Shown here: positions 36,614 to 45,800 of the stretch, in pieces | Layout of the letters: every line of letters begins with the position of its first letter | Numbering within the stretch: position 1 is the first letter of the stretch | Assembly (NCBI GenBank): GCA_023419375.1 | Contig: JAEZYD010000022.1 | Location: 62,001-126,000 of the forward strand | DNA length: 64,000 nucleotides | From: Pseudomonadota bacterium | GTDB taxonomy: Bacteria > Desulfobacterota > Desulfovibrionia > Desulfovibrionales > Desulfovibrionaceae | Direction of reading: 5' to 3' | Notes under the pieces: model-generated | Seen by the model: the letters and a program-made list of their open reading frames with translations, nothing else | Told to the model about the DNA's origin: nothing | Databases searched by the model: none | Made by a program: the position numbers and the translations under genes

Positions 36614-37542
36614 GGATTGTTTCCCCTGGCGTTCCCGGTTGTCAAAAAGGGCTGCGGGTCAACCGATTCGCCCTGAACCAGAAGCGAAAGATGCAGATGC
36701 GGCCCGGTAACGCGGCCCGTGGCCCCTACCAGCCCAATAACCTGCCCCTTGCGCACCCGATCGCCATTTTGCACCAGTATTTCAGAGAGGTGCAGATACG
36801 CGGTGAACACCCCTTCGCCGTGATTGATGTACACTACATTACCAGAGAAGTACAAATTCCCCGTAAGGCCCACCTGCCCATCGGCGCAGGCAAGTACAGG
36901 CTGCCCCTGCGGGCCGCGCAGATCAAGGCCCTTGTGCACCCCGCGCGGCTGCCCGTTGAACACTCGCTTGAGGCCGTACAGGCTTGAAACATCACCGGGC
37001 ACAGGCCGCACAAAGGGCAACACCCAGAAGCGCTCGGGCAGACGCTGGGCCAGGGCCTGGCGCACCAGCTCCCTGTCGGCCTTGATACGCGCCATCTCCG
37101 CCGCCGGTGGATCAACATATTTTTTGTCCACGTTCAGCTTCTGCACCGGGCGATCTTTGTCAAAAAAAGCAATCTTGCGCGCTACGGCGGGGGCATCCTT
37201 GCCGCTGCCTGTGGAGACGGCAAGATCACGCGCGGATTCCTTTTCTTCCAGCGGCACGGGCAGCAGCATGACAGCCTGCCAACGCGTTGCAGCGCCCGCA
37301 GCGGTATTGGCGCTCACCTGCTCGGCCCTGGCTTCGTAGGTTTTGCCCAGCCAGCGGAACGTAAAGGACTTTACGGGCGCGTCGCTCACCGCCAGAGCGG
37401 GAAAAGCATCCCCTCTGGCAACGGATTCGGGCGCGTCAAGCGCGAAGGCTGGTGTGGGGGAAGGCGCAGCCAGAACGGCTGCAGGAACAAAAAGAAAAGC
37501 CCCCGCCAACAGAACCATGAGCATGCGCGTGAGCACAGACAT
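36610..37542 (-). CDS. M23-family (LytM-domain) murein peptidase
   Basis: 310 aa. Signal peptide about 1-26 (VLLAGAFLFVPAAVLAA). After about 170 residues without a recognised domain comes the LytM domain at about 205-300: GVHKGLDLRG carries the first His and Asp zinc ligands and GPHLHLSL the last His. All the zinc motif positions are there, so it is predicted to be an active periplasmic endopeptidase that cleaves peptidoglycan stems. It lies inside the xseA-xseB pair. Confidence 0.92.
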   Translation of the reverse strand: MSVLTRMLMVLLAGAFLFVPAAVLAAPSPTPAFALDAPESVARGDAFPALAVSDAPVKSFTFRWLGKTYEARAEQVSANTAAGAATRWQAVMLLPVPLEEKESARDLAVSTGSGKDAPAVARKIAFFDKDRPVQKLNVDKKYVDPPAAEMARIKADRELVRQALAQRLPERFWVLPFVRPVPGDVSSLYGLKRVFNGQPRGVHKGLDLRGPQGQPVLACADGQVGLTGNLYFSGNVVYINHGEGVFTAYLHLSEILVQNGDRVRKGQVIGLVGATGRVTGPHLHLSLLVQGESVDPQPFLTTGNARGNNP

Positions 37543-39059
37543 CAGCTATTCCGTCCTTGTTTTTTGGCAACCGGCACCGCGCCTGTATCAGGGTCAGGCG
37601 CACCATCTGGCAGCACCTTGTTGACCACGGCGACAAGGCTGCCATCCGCCAGCCGCACCGTGATGGCGCTGCCCGCAGGGGCCGCCGTCACCGTACGCAG
37701 CAGGCCGCCATCCGCACCCTGCACAAGGGCATAGCCGCGTTTGAGGGGTGCCAGGGGGTTGGCGGCTGCCAGAGCAAATTCACATTTTTCCAGTTCGCGC
37801 CCGGTGCGGGCAAGCATTTCCTGCCCTGCCGCCTGCAAGCGCTGACGCGCGGCATCATACCGCTGTTCCTGCGCGGCCAGCATGCGCGGCATGGCCGCAG
37901 CCAGACTGGCGGAAAGCGCCTCTACCCTGCTGCCCAGCACATCCAGCCGCGAAGGGCTGAAGGCGTTTTGCAGGGCGCGCTCAAGCCTGTCGCGCCGGGA
38001 CTCTGTGGTATCGAGCCACTGGCGCGCGGCCCTGTGCAAGGAGCGGTTCAGGCCGTCAAGCTGTTCTGCAAGCCGGGCCTGATGCCGCATGGGCGAAAAC
38101 CAGCGCAGGGCGTTTTCAAACTGGGCAAGGCTTTGCCCCGCTGTTTCCAGCCGCCGCCGCGCGGCGCGCACAAGGGCGGCCTCTGCCTCGTCAACCTTTT
38201 GCATCAGTTCGGCCCGCGCGGGCCAGAGCAATTGCGCCGCATGCGAGGGCGTTGCCGCGCGCAGGTCTGCTGTCATGTCGGCAAGGGTAACGTCCACCTC
38301 ATGCCCAATGCCCGCCAGCACCGGCAGGCGCGACTCAAATACGGCCTCGGCCACGGCTTCTTCATTAAAGGCCCACAAATCTTCCAGCGAACCGCCGCCG
38401 CGCACCAGCACCACGGCTTGCGCCCAGCCCTGCGCGTTGGCCTCGTGCAGGGCCCGCACGATGGAGGGAGCAGCTTCCGCCCCCTGCACCAAAGCCGGGA
38501 ACAGACGAATACGTGCACCGCTGCCCCGGCTGGCCGCAAGCTCCATAAAATCATGGATAGCCGCGCCCGTTGGGGAGGTGATAAGGGCCACGCGCTGCGG
38601 ATCATACGGCAGGGGCCGTTTGCGCTCGTGGCTGAAATAACCCAGAGCCGCCAGCTTGCGCTTGCTGGCCTCAAAGGCCTGCGCAAGCAGGCCCTCGCCC
38701 GCTGGCTGCACCAGCTCCACGGCAAGCTGATACTGGCCGTGCGGCGCATACAGGGTGATGCGCCCTGCGCACAGCACATCCAGCCCGTTGCGCAAAAGCT
38801 CCAGCGGCGAAGGACGCGGCGCGTCAAAAACCTCGCCTGTCAGCGGATCAAAACCCTGGCTGGTCTGCCGCTGCATGTGCCGAAACCACACGCACTGCAA
38901 CTGCGCATCGGCATCCTTGAGGGTAAAATAGACGTGCCCGGAGCCGGGACGGGTAAGGTTGGTCACCTCGCCCCGCACCCAGACAAAGGGGAAACGTCCC
39001 TCAAGGGTTTTGCGCAGCTGTTCCGTGAGTTCACGGACAGACAGTATGGCTTCCTGCAT
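37542..39059 (-). CDS. xseA: Exodeoxyribonuclease VII large subunit
   Basis: 505 aa. The N-terminal OB fold (SVRELTEQLRKTLEGRFPFVWVRGEVTN) is followed by the catalytic region with the conserved VALITSPTGAAIHDF (about 155-170), RGGGSLEDLWAFN (about 241-253) and GIGHEVDVTLAD. A long helical region extends to the C-terminus. GGAG precedes the ATG, and the M23 peptidase start overlaps its stop. Confidence 0.97.
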   Translation of the reverse strand: MQEAILSVRELTEQLRKTLEGRFPFVWVRGEVTNLTRPGSGHVYFTLKDADAQLQCVWFRHMQRQTSQGFDPLTGEVFDAPRPSPLELLRNGLDVLCAGRITLYAPHGQYQLAVELVQPAGEGLLAQAFEASKRKLAALGYFSHERKRPLPYDPQRVALITSPTGAAIHDFMELAASRGSGARIRLFPALVQGAEAAPSIVRALHEANAQGWAQAVVLVRGGGSLEDLWAFNEEAVAEAVFESRLPVLAGIGHEVDVTLADMTADLRAATPSHAAQLLWPARAELMQKVDEAEAALVRAARRRLETAGQSLAQFENALRWFSPMRHQARLAEQLDGLNRSLHRAARQWLDTTESRRDRLERALQNAFSPSRLDVLGSRVEALSASLAAAMPRMLAAQEQRYDAARQRLQAAGQEMLARTGRELEKCEFALAAANPLAPLKRGYALVQGADGGLLRTVTAAPAGSAITVRLADGSLVAVVNKVLPDGAPDPDTGAVPVAKKQGRNS

Positions 39060-39104
39060 GGTGCTCCGCGTCAGGCTATCTATCTGAAAAAAAGCTTTTT
39101 TGTC

Positions 39105-39135
39105 GTAAAAGGGGCACTGACAGTGCCCCTTTTAC
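39105..39135 (-). terminator. proS/ispG terminator
   Basis: Perfect 15-bp arms (39105-39119 and 39121-39135) with a one-nucleotide loop; on the minus strand it ends CCCCTTTTAC and is followed by a T-rich palindrome at 39088-39101. It lies between proS and xseA and separates the two minus-strand groups. Confidence 0.72.
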
Positions 39136-39182
39136 ATTACCTCAACCTATAACAAACCCTCAGACCGTGGCGTGAATTAGTT

Positions 39183-39196
39183 AGAGACAGCCCCTA
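39183..39196 (-). repeat. Isolated element end abutting the proS stop codon
   Basis: On the minus strand TAGGGGCTGTCTCT begins with the proS stop codon. It differs by one base from the 14-bp terminal repeat of the palindromic element at 45413-45563, where the ychF stop codon also starts the repeat. No second end is found within 150 bp, so it may be a remnant. Confidence 0.6.
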
Positions 39197-40924
39197 GCCC
39201 TGCTGCTGCGCCCAACCCTCGCGAACCTTGGCGGCCCAGGCGGAAAAGGCTTCCGCCATGGCATCGGCGGGCAGTTCGCCCTTTTCGCCGCTGCGGCGAT
39301 CCTTGCATTCCACAATGCCCTTGGCCAGGCCCTTGCCGCCCACCACGAGCTGCATGGGAATGCCCAGCAAGTCCGCATCGTTGAACTTGACGCCGGGGCG
39401 TTCGTCGCGGTCGTCCATGAGCACATCCACGCCCATATCCTTGAGCATGGCGTAAATCTGCTCGACCTTGGCGTTGACCTCTTCGTTGCGCGGGTCAAGG
39501 TTCAGCAGGATACAGTCGTAAGGAGCCAGCGGCGGCGGGAACACAATGCCGTGCTCGTCGTTGTTCTGCTCGATGGCGGCGGCGGCCACGCGGGAAACGC
39601 CGATGCCGTAGCAGCCCATGATCATGATCTGTTCCTTGCCGTTTTCGTCAAGGAAGGCAGCATGCATGGCATCGCTGTATTTGCGGCCAAGCATGAACAC
39701 GTGGCCCACTTCGATGCCGCGCGTAAGCTCTATGCGGCCACCGCAGCGGGGGCATGTGTCTTCTGGCGTGATGGCGCGCAGATCGGCCCAGGCGGTCACC
39801 GCGGCGTCGCGCTTGAGGTCAACGTGCACAAGGTGCGCATCGCCAGCGTTGGCGCCCACCACGTAATCTGTGGCGCCTTGCAGCTCGGCATCGGCGTAGA
39901 CCGGAATTTCCAGCCCCACAGGCCCGGCAAAGCCCACAGGGGCCTTGGTGATCTGCTGCACGGTGGCGGCATCGGCCATGACCACATCCTGCGCGTTGAG
40001 CAGGTTCTTGAGCTTGATGTCGTTCACTTCGCGGTCGCCGCGCACCAGCACGGCCACGGGCTTGCCGTCCACCTTGAAGAGCATAGTCTTGACTACGGAG
40101 GAGGCGGGCACGCCCAGCAGGGCCGCCACTTCTTCCACCGTGTGGGCATTGGGGGTGGCTACCTTCTCTGCCGGAGCGCAGGTCTCCGTGCAAGGCTTGC
40201 CGTTCCAGACCACCTCGGCGCGCTCCACGTTGGCCGCGTAGTCGCAGTGATGGCAAAAGGCGATGGTGTCTTCGCCCGTTTCAGCCAGCACCATGAATTC
40301 GTGCGAAAAGTTGCCGCCGATGGAGCCGGAATCGGCCTCCACAGGGCGGAACTTGAGGCCAAGACGCTGGAAAATACGCTTGTAGGCCGCGTGGCAGGCC
40401 CAGTAGTTCTGCTGCGCGCCTTCTTCCGTGGCGTCAAAGGAATAGCCGTCCTTCATGATGAATTCGCGCCCGCGCATGAGGCCGAAACGGGGGCGGATTT
40501 CATCGCGGAACTTGGTCTGAATCTGGTACAGACGCACGGGAAGCTGGCGGTAGGAGCGCACTTCGCCGCGCACGAGGTCGGTGATGACTTCTTCGTGCGT
40601 GGGGCCAAGGCAGTATTCGCGCTCGTTGCGATCCTTGAAGCGCAGCAGTTCCTTGCCGTAATGCTCCCAGCGGCCCGATTCTTTCCACAGGTCGGCGGGC
40701 TGCACCATGGGCATGAGCAGTTCTTCAAAGTAGGCGACGGCCATTTCTTCGCGCACGACGCGGCTTATTTTTTCAATCACCTTCAGGCCCAGCGGCAGAT
40801 AGGTGTACATGCCCGAGGTAAGCCTGCGCACCATACCGGCGCGCAGCAAAAGCTTGTGGCTGATTACCTCGGCATCCGCCGGAGATTCCTTGAGGGTGGG
40901 AATATAGCAGTTGCTGAAACGCAT
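39194..40924 (-). CDS. proS: Prolyl-tRNA synthetase (class II, bacterial type)
   Basis: 576 aa. Class II core with GMYTYLPLG at about 38-46 and LGPTHEEVITDLVRGEV motif 2 at about 106-122. The editing (INS) domain lies at about 220-400, and the C-terminal anticodon-binding domain at about 470-576. This is the bacterial long form. The start overlaps the ispG stop by one nucleotide (TAATG). The stop codon TAG is shared with an element end, see the repeat entry. Confidence 0.97.
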   Translation of the reverse strand: MRFSNCYIPTLKESPADAEVISHKLLLRAGMVRRLTSGMYTYLPLGLKVIEKISRVVREEMAVAYFEELLMPMVQPADLWKESGRWEHYGKELLRFKDRNEREYCLGPTHEEVITDLVRGEVRSYRQLPVRLYQIQTKFRDEIRPRFGLMRGREFIMKDGYSFDATEEGAQQNYWACHAAYKRIFQRLGLKFRPVEADSGSIGGNFSHEFMVLAETGEDTIAFCHHCDYAANVERAEVVWNGKPCTETCAPAEKVATPNAHTVEEVAALLGVPASSVVKTMLFKVDGKPVAVLVRGDREVNDIKLKNLLNAQDVVMADAATVQQITKAPVGFAGPVGLEIPVYADAELQGATDYVVGANAGDAHLVHVDLKRDAAVTAWADLRAITPEDTCPRCGGRIELTRGIEVGHVFMLGRKYSDAMHAAFLDENGKEQIMIMGCYGIGVSRVAAAAIEQNNDEHGIVFPPPLAPYDCILLNLDPRNEEVNAKVEQIYAMLKDMGVDVLMDDRDERPGVKFNDADLLGIPMQLVVGGKGLAKGIVECKDRRSGEKGELPADAMAEAFSAWAAKVREGWAQQQG

Positions 40925-41997
40925 TACTGTGATTCCTTTTCGTTGAGCAGTTGTTGCAGTTCTTCCATAAAAGCCGCCAGCAGGGCCTCCTGCCCTTTGA
41001 CCGAGCGGATGACCTCGCCCTTGCGAAATATGATGCCCTTGTCGCGCCCGCCCGCAACGCCCAGATCGGCCTCGCGGGCTTCGCCCGGCCCGTTGACCAC
41101 GCAGCCCATGACCGCAACCTTGATGTCGGCCTTGGAGGTGGCCAGGCGGTCTTCCACCGCGCGGGCCAGAGAAAACAGATCAATCTCCGTGCGCCCGCAG
41201 GTGGGGCACGAGATGATTTCCGGCCCGCGCGAACGCAGGCCAAGGGCGCGCAGTATTTCCCACGCCACGGTCACTTCTTCCACCGGATCGGCGGTGAGCG
41301 AAACGCGCAGGGTGTCGCCAATGCCCTCGTGCAGCAGAATACCAAGCCCCACGGCAGATTTTACCGTGCCGCGCATGAGGCCCCCGGCCTCGGTAACGCC
41401 GATGTGCAGGGGGTAATCGCACGCTTCTGCAAGCTTGCGGTAGGAGGCAATGGTATCAAGCACAGAGGAGGACTTGAGCGAAATTTTTGTATCGTAAAAA
41501 CCGCGCGCCTCAAGCATGCGCACATGGGTAAGCGCGCTTTCCACCAGCGCCTCGGGGCAGGGGCCGCCGTACTGCTGGAGCAGGCGCTTTTCCACCGAGC
41601 CGGAGTTGACCCCCACGCGAATGACCGCCCCGTGGGCCTTGGCGGCATCCACCACGCAGTCCACGTGCTCCTTGGGGCCGATATTGCCGGGGTTGATGCG
41701 CAGGCCTTCAAGCCCGGCCTCAAGAGAGGCCACGGCAAGACGGTAATCAAAATGTATGTCCGCAATGAGCGGCAGGCGCGTACCCGCGCGGATGGCGGGC
41801 AGGGCCGCAACGGCAGCCTCGTCCGGCACTGCCACGCGCACGGCCTCGCAGCCGCGCGCCTCAAGCCGCGCAATCTGCGCAAGCGTTGCTTCTGCATCGC
41901 GCGTGTCTGTATTGGTCATGCTCTGCACCATAACAGGCGCACCGCCGCCAATGGAAAGCCCGCCCAGACGGATGGCGCGGGTTGTGTGCTTTTGCAT
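40924..41997 (-). CDS. ispG: IspG, 4-hydroxy-3-methylbut-2-enyl diphosphate synthase
   Basis: 357 aa Fe-S enzyme of the MEP pathway. Opens RAIRLGGLSIGGGAPVMVQS, the family start, and ends with the cluster cysteines in ISCPTCGRTE and MGCVVNGPGEA at about 265-310. GAGGGA lies upstream of ATG 41997; an earlier in-frame ATG would add 14 residues without family sequence. With dxs and ispA it gives three isoprenoid genes in one minus-strand stretch. Confidence 0.97.
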   Translation of the reverse strand: MQKHTTRAIRLGGLSIGGGAPVMVQSMTNTDTRDAEATLAQIARLEARGCEAVRVAVPDEAAVAALPAIRAGTRLPLIADIHFDYRLAVASLEAGLEGLRINPGNIGPKEHVDCVVDAAKAHGAVIRVGVNSGSVEKRLLQQYGGPCPEALVESALTHVRMLEARGFYDTKISLKSSSVLDTIASYRKLAEACDYPLHIGVTEAGGLMRGTVKSAVGLGILLHEGIGDTLRVSLTADPVEEVTVAWEILRALGLRSRGPEIISCPTCGRTEIDLFSLARAVEDRLATSKADIKVAVMGCVVNGPGEAREADLGVAGGRDKGIIFRKGEVIRSVKGQEALLAAFMEELQQLLNEKESQ

Positions 41998-42430
41998 GCT
42001 TCCCTCACAAAAACAAGTGGAGCCACGGCGCAAAGCCACAGCACTCCGTAAACGAGTCTTCTATGCTATTTCCCCCTGCAAGCCAAGTGCGCGCAACACA
42101 CGCCGCGTTGCAGGCTTTGCGGCAAGCCTTGCCGCATGCACCGAAATTCTGTGCCGCATAAAAAACCCTTTTGAACAGCCAGACAGTAAGCGTCCGCGGG
42201 GCAAATGCGATATCTGGAACGTGTCTTGCAAAGTTTTGAAAAAAGGCCTCAGGCTGACGTTTTTTCCGTCAGCACTCAAGTTGACGGCCATTGTGACGAT
42301 AAGACTATGGTAAGAGCAGTTCCGCCGGGCTGTGGGCAATACCCCCGGCAAGTGAGGAATTATCCCGCCTGGGATCCATCAGGATCAAGGCGCGAGGGGC
42401 TGCATCAGAGCAATTTCACTCGGGGTTTGT
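41998..42430. other. Divergent intergenic region between ispG and the FlgO-like operon
   Basis: 433 bp without a gene. It holds the sigma-54 promoter at 42215-42230 and, 20 nt further, a GCTGACG/CGTCAGC hairpin with a T-rich loop (about 42252-42273) in the presumed leader. I see no clear sigma-70 promoter for ispG in it. Confidence 0.6.
42215..42230 (+). promoter_or_regulatory. Sigma-54 promoter of the FlgO-like operon
   Basis: TGGAACGTGTCTTGCA matches the -24/-12 consensus TGGCACG-N4-TTGCA with a single change (A for C). The GG and GC doublets are exactly 10 nt apart. It lies 200 nt before the FlgO-like start. No sigma-54 activator gene is adjacent. Confidence 0.78.
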
Positions 42431-43099
42431 ATGCATATAATGCCGCGTCTTCTTATGCTTTGCGCACTTTTGCTGCCGCTCTTTTCCGGCTGCTCCAAAA
42501 GTGGGCCTTCCGCGCTTTCGCCCGGCTATACGGACGCCGTGGAGCTGAAGCTCAAAAGCCGCGAACTGGCCGAGCAGATGCTTGCCACCATGCCCAACGA
42601 CGCCATTCAGGGCTTTGTGGCCATGCCCACGGCCTTTGTGAACCAGAACAACACCTCGCAAAGCTCGCCCATGGGCAGGCTGATGGCTGAATCACTGTTT
42701 TATGAATTCAACCAGCGGGGCTTTCCCACGCGTGAATACAGGCTGAACGGGGCCATCAACGTTCAGGGCGGGCGCGATGACCTTGCGCTTGCCGCCAACC
42801 AGATGGTTTCGACCACCGGGCAAAAATGGGCAGCCCTTGTTGTGGGCACCTATTATGTGGATAAGGACGCAACCTTTATCAACGCCCGGCTGGTGCGCGC
42901 CAGCGATGGCCTTGTGATGCGCACGGGCCAGCTCGTGCTGGTAAATACCCCCATTGTGACGCGTATGGCCGAGGCCGATGCGCCCCCGCCGGTTAAGGCT
43001 ACGGCCAGCACCGCCCCAGCCAAACCAGCCCCAACTTCGCTCTATACGCCTGCCAGCAGCATCAGCAGCGGCACGCTTGTCATCAAACAAGGCCGGTAA
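42431..43099 (+). CDS. FlgO-like lipoprotein
   Basis: 222 aa. Signal peptide with lipobox FSGC (Cys20 or 21), then a FlgO-type domain: TDAVELKLKSRELAEQMLA, PMGRLMAESLFYEFNQRGF and the WAALVVGTYYVDKDATFINARLVRASDG segment. A Pro/Ala-rich tail follows. FlgO is an outer-membrane protein tied to flagellar function in Vibrio. GGGG stands 7 nt before the ATG. It is the first of three exported proteins in a row. Confidence 0.85.
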   Translation: MHIMPRLLMLCALLLPLFSGCSKSGPSALSPGYTDAVELKLKSRELAEQMLATMPNDAIQGFVAMPTAFVNQNNTSQSSPMGRLMAESLFYEFNQRGFPTREYRLNGAINVQGGRDDLALAANQMVSTTGQKWAALVVGTYYVDKDATFINARLVRASDGLVMRTGQLVLVNTPIVTRMAEADAPPPVKATASTAPAKPAPTSLYTPASSISSGTLVIKQGR

Positions 43100-43112
43100 T
43101 GCCGGAATTGCC

Positions 43113-43466
43113 ATGAAAAAAACGTTGAACAACATTTGCGCACTTTGCCTTATGGCCTCATGCGGCCTGCCCCTTGCGGCACTGCCGACCAGCGCGCTGG
43201 CCGACAGCATGTCGTCATACAGCGGGCAGGGCAATGACGCCCAGGCAAAGCGCGAGGCCAAGGAACGGGCCAACTATCTTTCTGATGCCAACGAGCACAG
43301 CCTGGCCTACCTTGGTCAGGCCCGTCAGTTTCGCGAACAGGGGCGGTATGAGCTTGCGCGGCAGCGCTATCTTCAGGCTCTTTCCATCTGTGCCGACGAC
43401 CAGACCCTTTATGTCATAAAAAGGGAACTGAACGGCGTTGAACTGCTTTTGCGCACCATGCGCTGA
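43113..43466 (+). CDS. Exported TPR-like small protein
   Basis: 117 aa. Signal peptide about 1-31 (ending PTSALA). The mature part has one TPR-like helix pair (LAYLGQARQFREQGRYELARQRYLQAL). The function is not recognised. It sits between two FlgO-like genes, 13 nt after the first and 8 nt before the second, and is therefore likely part of the same envelope complex. Confidence 0.75.
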   Translation: MKKTLNNICALCLMASCGLPLAALPTSALADSMSSYSGQGNDAQAKREAKERANYLSDANEHSLAYLGQARQFREQGRYELARQRYLQALSICADDQTLYVIKRELNGVELLLRTMR

Positions 43467-43474
43467 GGATCGCC

Positions 43475-44083
43475 ATGAACCGCTTTTTCATTACCATTCT
43501 TGTGCTTGCGGCCCTGCTTTTTCCGCTCACTGCGGCGGCAGCGGGGAACGTGCCCAACGCTGCCGTCAGCATTGCCAAGCAGCTTGACGAACAGATCATG
43601 ATGCGATTTTCTGGCGACAGTCAGGACATGAGCCGTAAAGACCGCGAAGCCCTTGCCCGCGCGCGCATCATGATCATGGGCACCACACCGGTCAACATCA
43701 ACAACCTGGATGAAGCCTCGCCGCTGGCGCGCCAGATGACGGAAGAAATCTCCCGCTGGCTCATCAATGCGGGCTACCGTTTTCAGGAACTGCGCAAAGG
43801 GCGCGATATCCGCTTTGACAAGCTCAAGGGCGAATTTATCCTGACACGCGACGTGCGCCAGCTTGCCAGCACCAGCGGCACGAGCCAGGCCATACTGGCG
43901 GGCACCTATGTGACGACCAGCGATCAGGTGCGCTTCAGCATCCGGCTTATCCACACCTCAAGTAATGAGGTGCTGGCCATGGGCACGGCCACTGTGCCCA
44001 TTACGGACGACCTGCGGCCTCTGGTGCGCGAGGCCCGACCCGGCGACGGGCTTGCGCCTTCCGTGAGCACACGGCTCCAGTAG
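43475..44083 (+). CDS. FlgO-like exported protein (second copy)
   Basis: 202 aa. Signal peptide about 1-22 without a lipobox cysteine, so periplasmic or outer-membrane. FlgO-type domain: SPLARQMTEEISRWLINAGYRFQELR and GTSQAILAGTYVTTSDQVRFSIRLI. It shares the fold of the first gene but only limited sequence. Third gene of the sigma-54 operon, 8 nt after the TPR-like gene. Confidence 0.83.
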   Translation: MNRFFITILVLAALLFPLTAAAAGNVPNAAVSIAKQLDEQIMMRFSGDSQDMSRKDREALARARIMIMGTTPVNINNLDEASPLARQMTEEISRWLINAGYRFQELRKGRDIRFDKLKGEFILTRDVRQLASTSGTSQAILAGTYVTTSDQVRFSIRLIHTSSNEVLAMGTATVPITDDLRPLVREARPGDGLAPSVSTRLQ

Positions 44084-44120
44084 CGTCCTTGCCTCATACG
44101 CGCTTTGCGTCTATAACATG

Positions 44121-44156
44121 CCCGCGCCTGTCTGCTTGACGGCGCGGGTTGCCTTT
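44121..44156 (+). terminator. Weak terminator of the FlgO-like operon
   Basis: CCCGCGCC (44121-44128) and GGCGCGGG (44141-44148) form an 8-bp GC stem followed by TTGCCTTT, a broken T run. Confidence 0.45.
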
Positions 44157-44314
44157 GGGGCAGCCGCTGTTTTCAAAAATTCCGCCGTGCCCGCTTGGGC
44201 AATTGCGTAAACGATCCGTGAACCCGGGCCGCTTATTTTGCTGGCGGCCAATCCCGCGCGGGCACGCCGCCCACTGCGGGCTATACGCCTTTTTGCGCGC
44301 AGCAAGGAGACAAC

Positions 44315-45412
<1,098 letters not shown>

Positions 45413-45415
<3 letters not shown>

Positions 45416-45563
45416 GGGCTGTTTCTCAATAATTCTTTTGGCCGATCACTGCGTCATCCAGCATTTTTTACTCCAGTCATGGACAGAAGAGTCCACTCCT
45501 GTCGTAAAAAATACTGTTTTCCTTGTCCTCGGCGCAAAATCTTTTATTTAGAAACAGCCCCTA
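45413..45563. mobile_element. Miniature palindromic element with 14-bp terminal inverted repeats
   Basis: TAGGGGCTGTTTCT at 45413-45426 and its exact complement at 45550-45563 bound a 147-bp element (45415-45561) flanked by TA on each side, as expected for a TA target duplication. The interior is a long imperfect palindrome with the same centre: ATTTTTTAC at 45463-45471 faces GTAAAAAAT at 45504-45512. There is no coding capacity. It looks like a MITE mobilised by a transposase elsewhere. The TIR resembles IS5-type ends, but the family is not certain. Confidence 0.72.
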
Positions 45564-45604
45564 GAGCAGATTAACTTTGAAATACTTCTCATTTCAAAAT
45601 GCTC
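45564..45604. repeat. Hairpin directly after the palindromic element
   Basis: GAGCA...TTTGAAAT (45564-45568, 45576-45583) pairs with ATTTCAAA...TGCTC (45591-45598, 45600-45604). It has no T run, so it is not an obvious terminator. It could be a REP-like repeat. Confidence 0.45.
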
Positions 45605-45617
45605 ATTATATAATGCC

Positions 45618-45652
45618 AAAAGGCTCTGTTCCACAGGAACAGAGCCTTTTTT
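45618..45652 (+). terminator. ychF terminator
   Basis: 15-bp stem 45618-45632 with 45636-45650, loop ACA, ending in a T6 run. It is 200 nt from the ychF stop, pushed away by the element in between. Confidence 0.85.
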
Positions 45653-45658
45653 ATGACA

Positions 45659-45692
45659 AAAGCCGCCCGGAGCTGACGCTCCGGGCGGCTTT
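45659..45692 (-). terminator. ugd terminator
   Basis: 15-bp stem (45659-45673 with 45678-45692), 4-nt loop. On the minus strand it ends GGCTTTTG. It is back to back with the ychF terminator. Confidence 0.75.
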
Positions 45693-45800
45693 AACTATTC
45701 AAATCATCTACTGATCATTTCTGCAAGAGGCTGCTACACTATGAGTAATTTTGTTCCCTGACGCAGGCAAGGGGCAAAAGAATCAAAGTGTTACCAGGCT

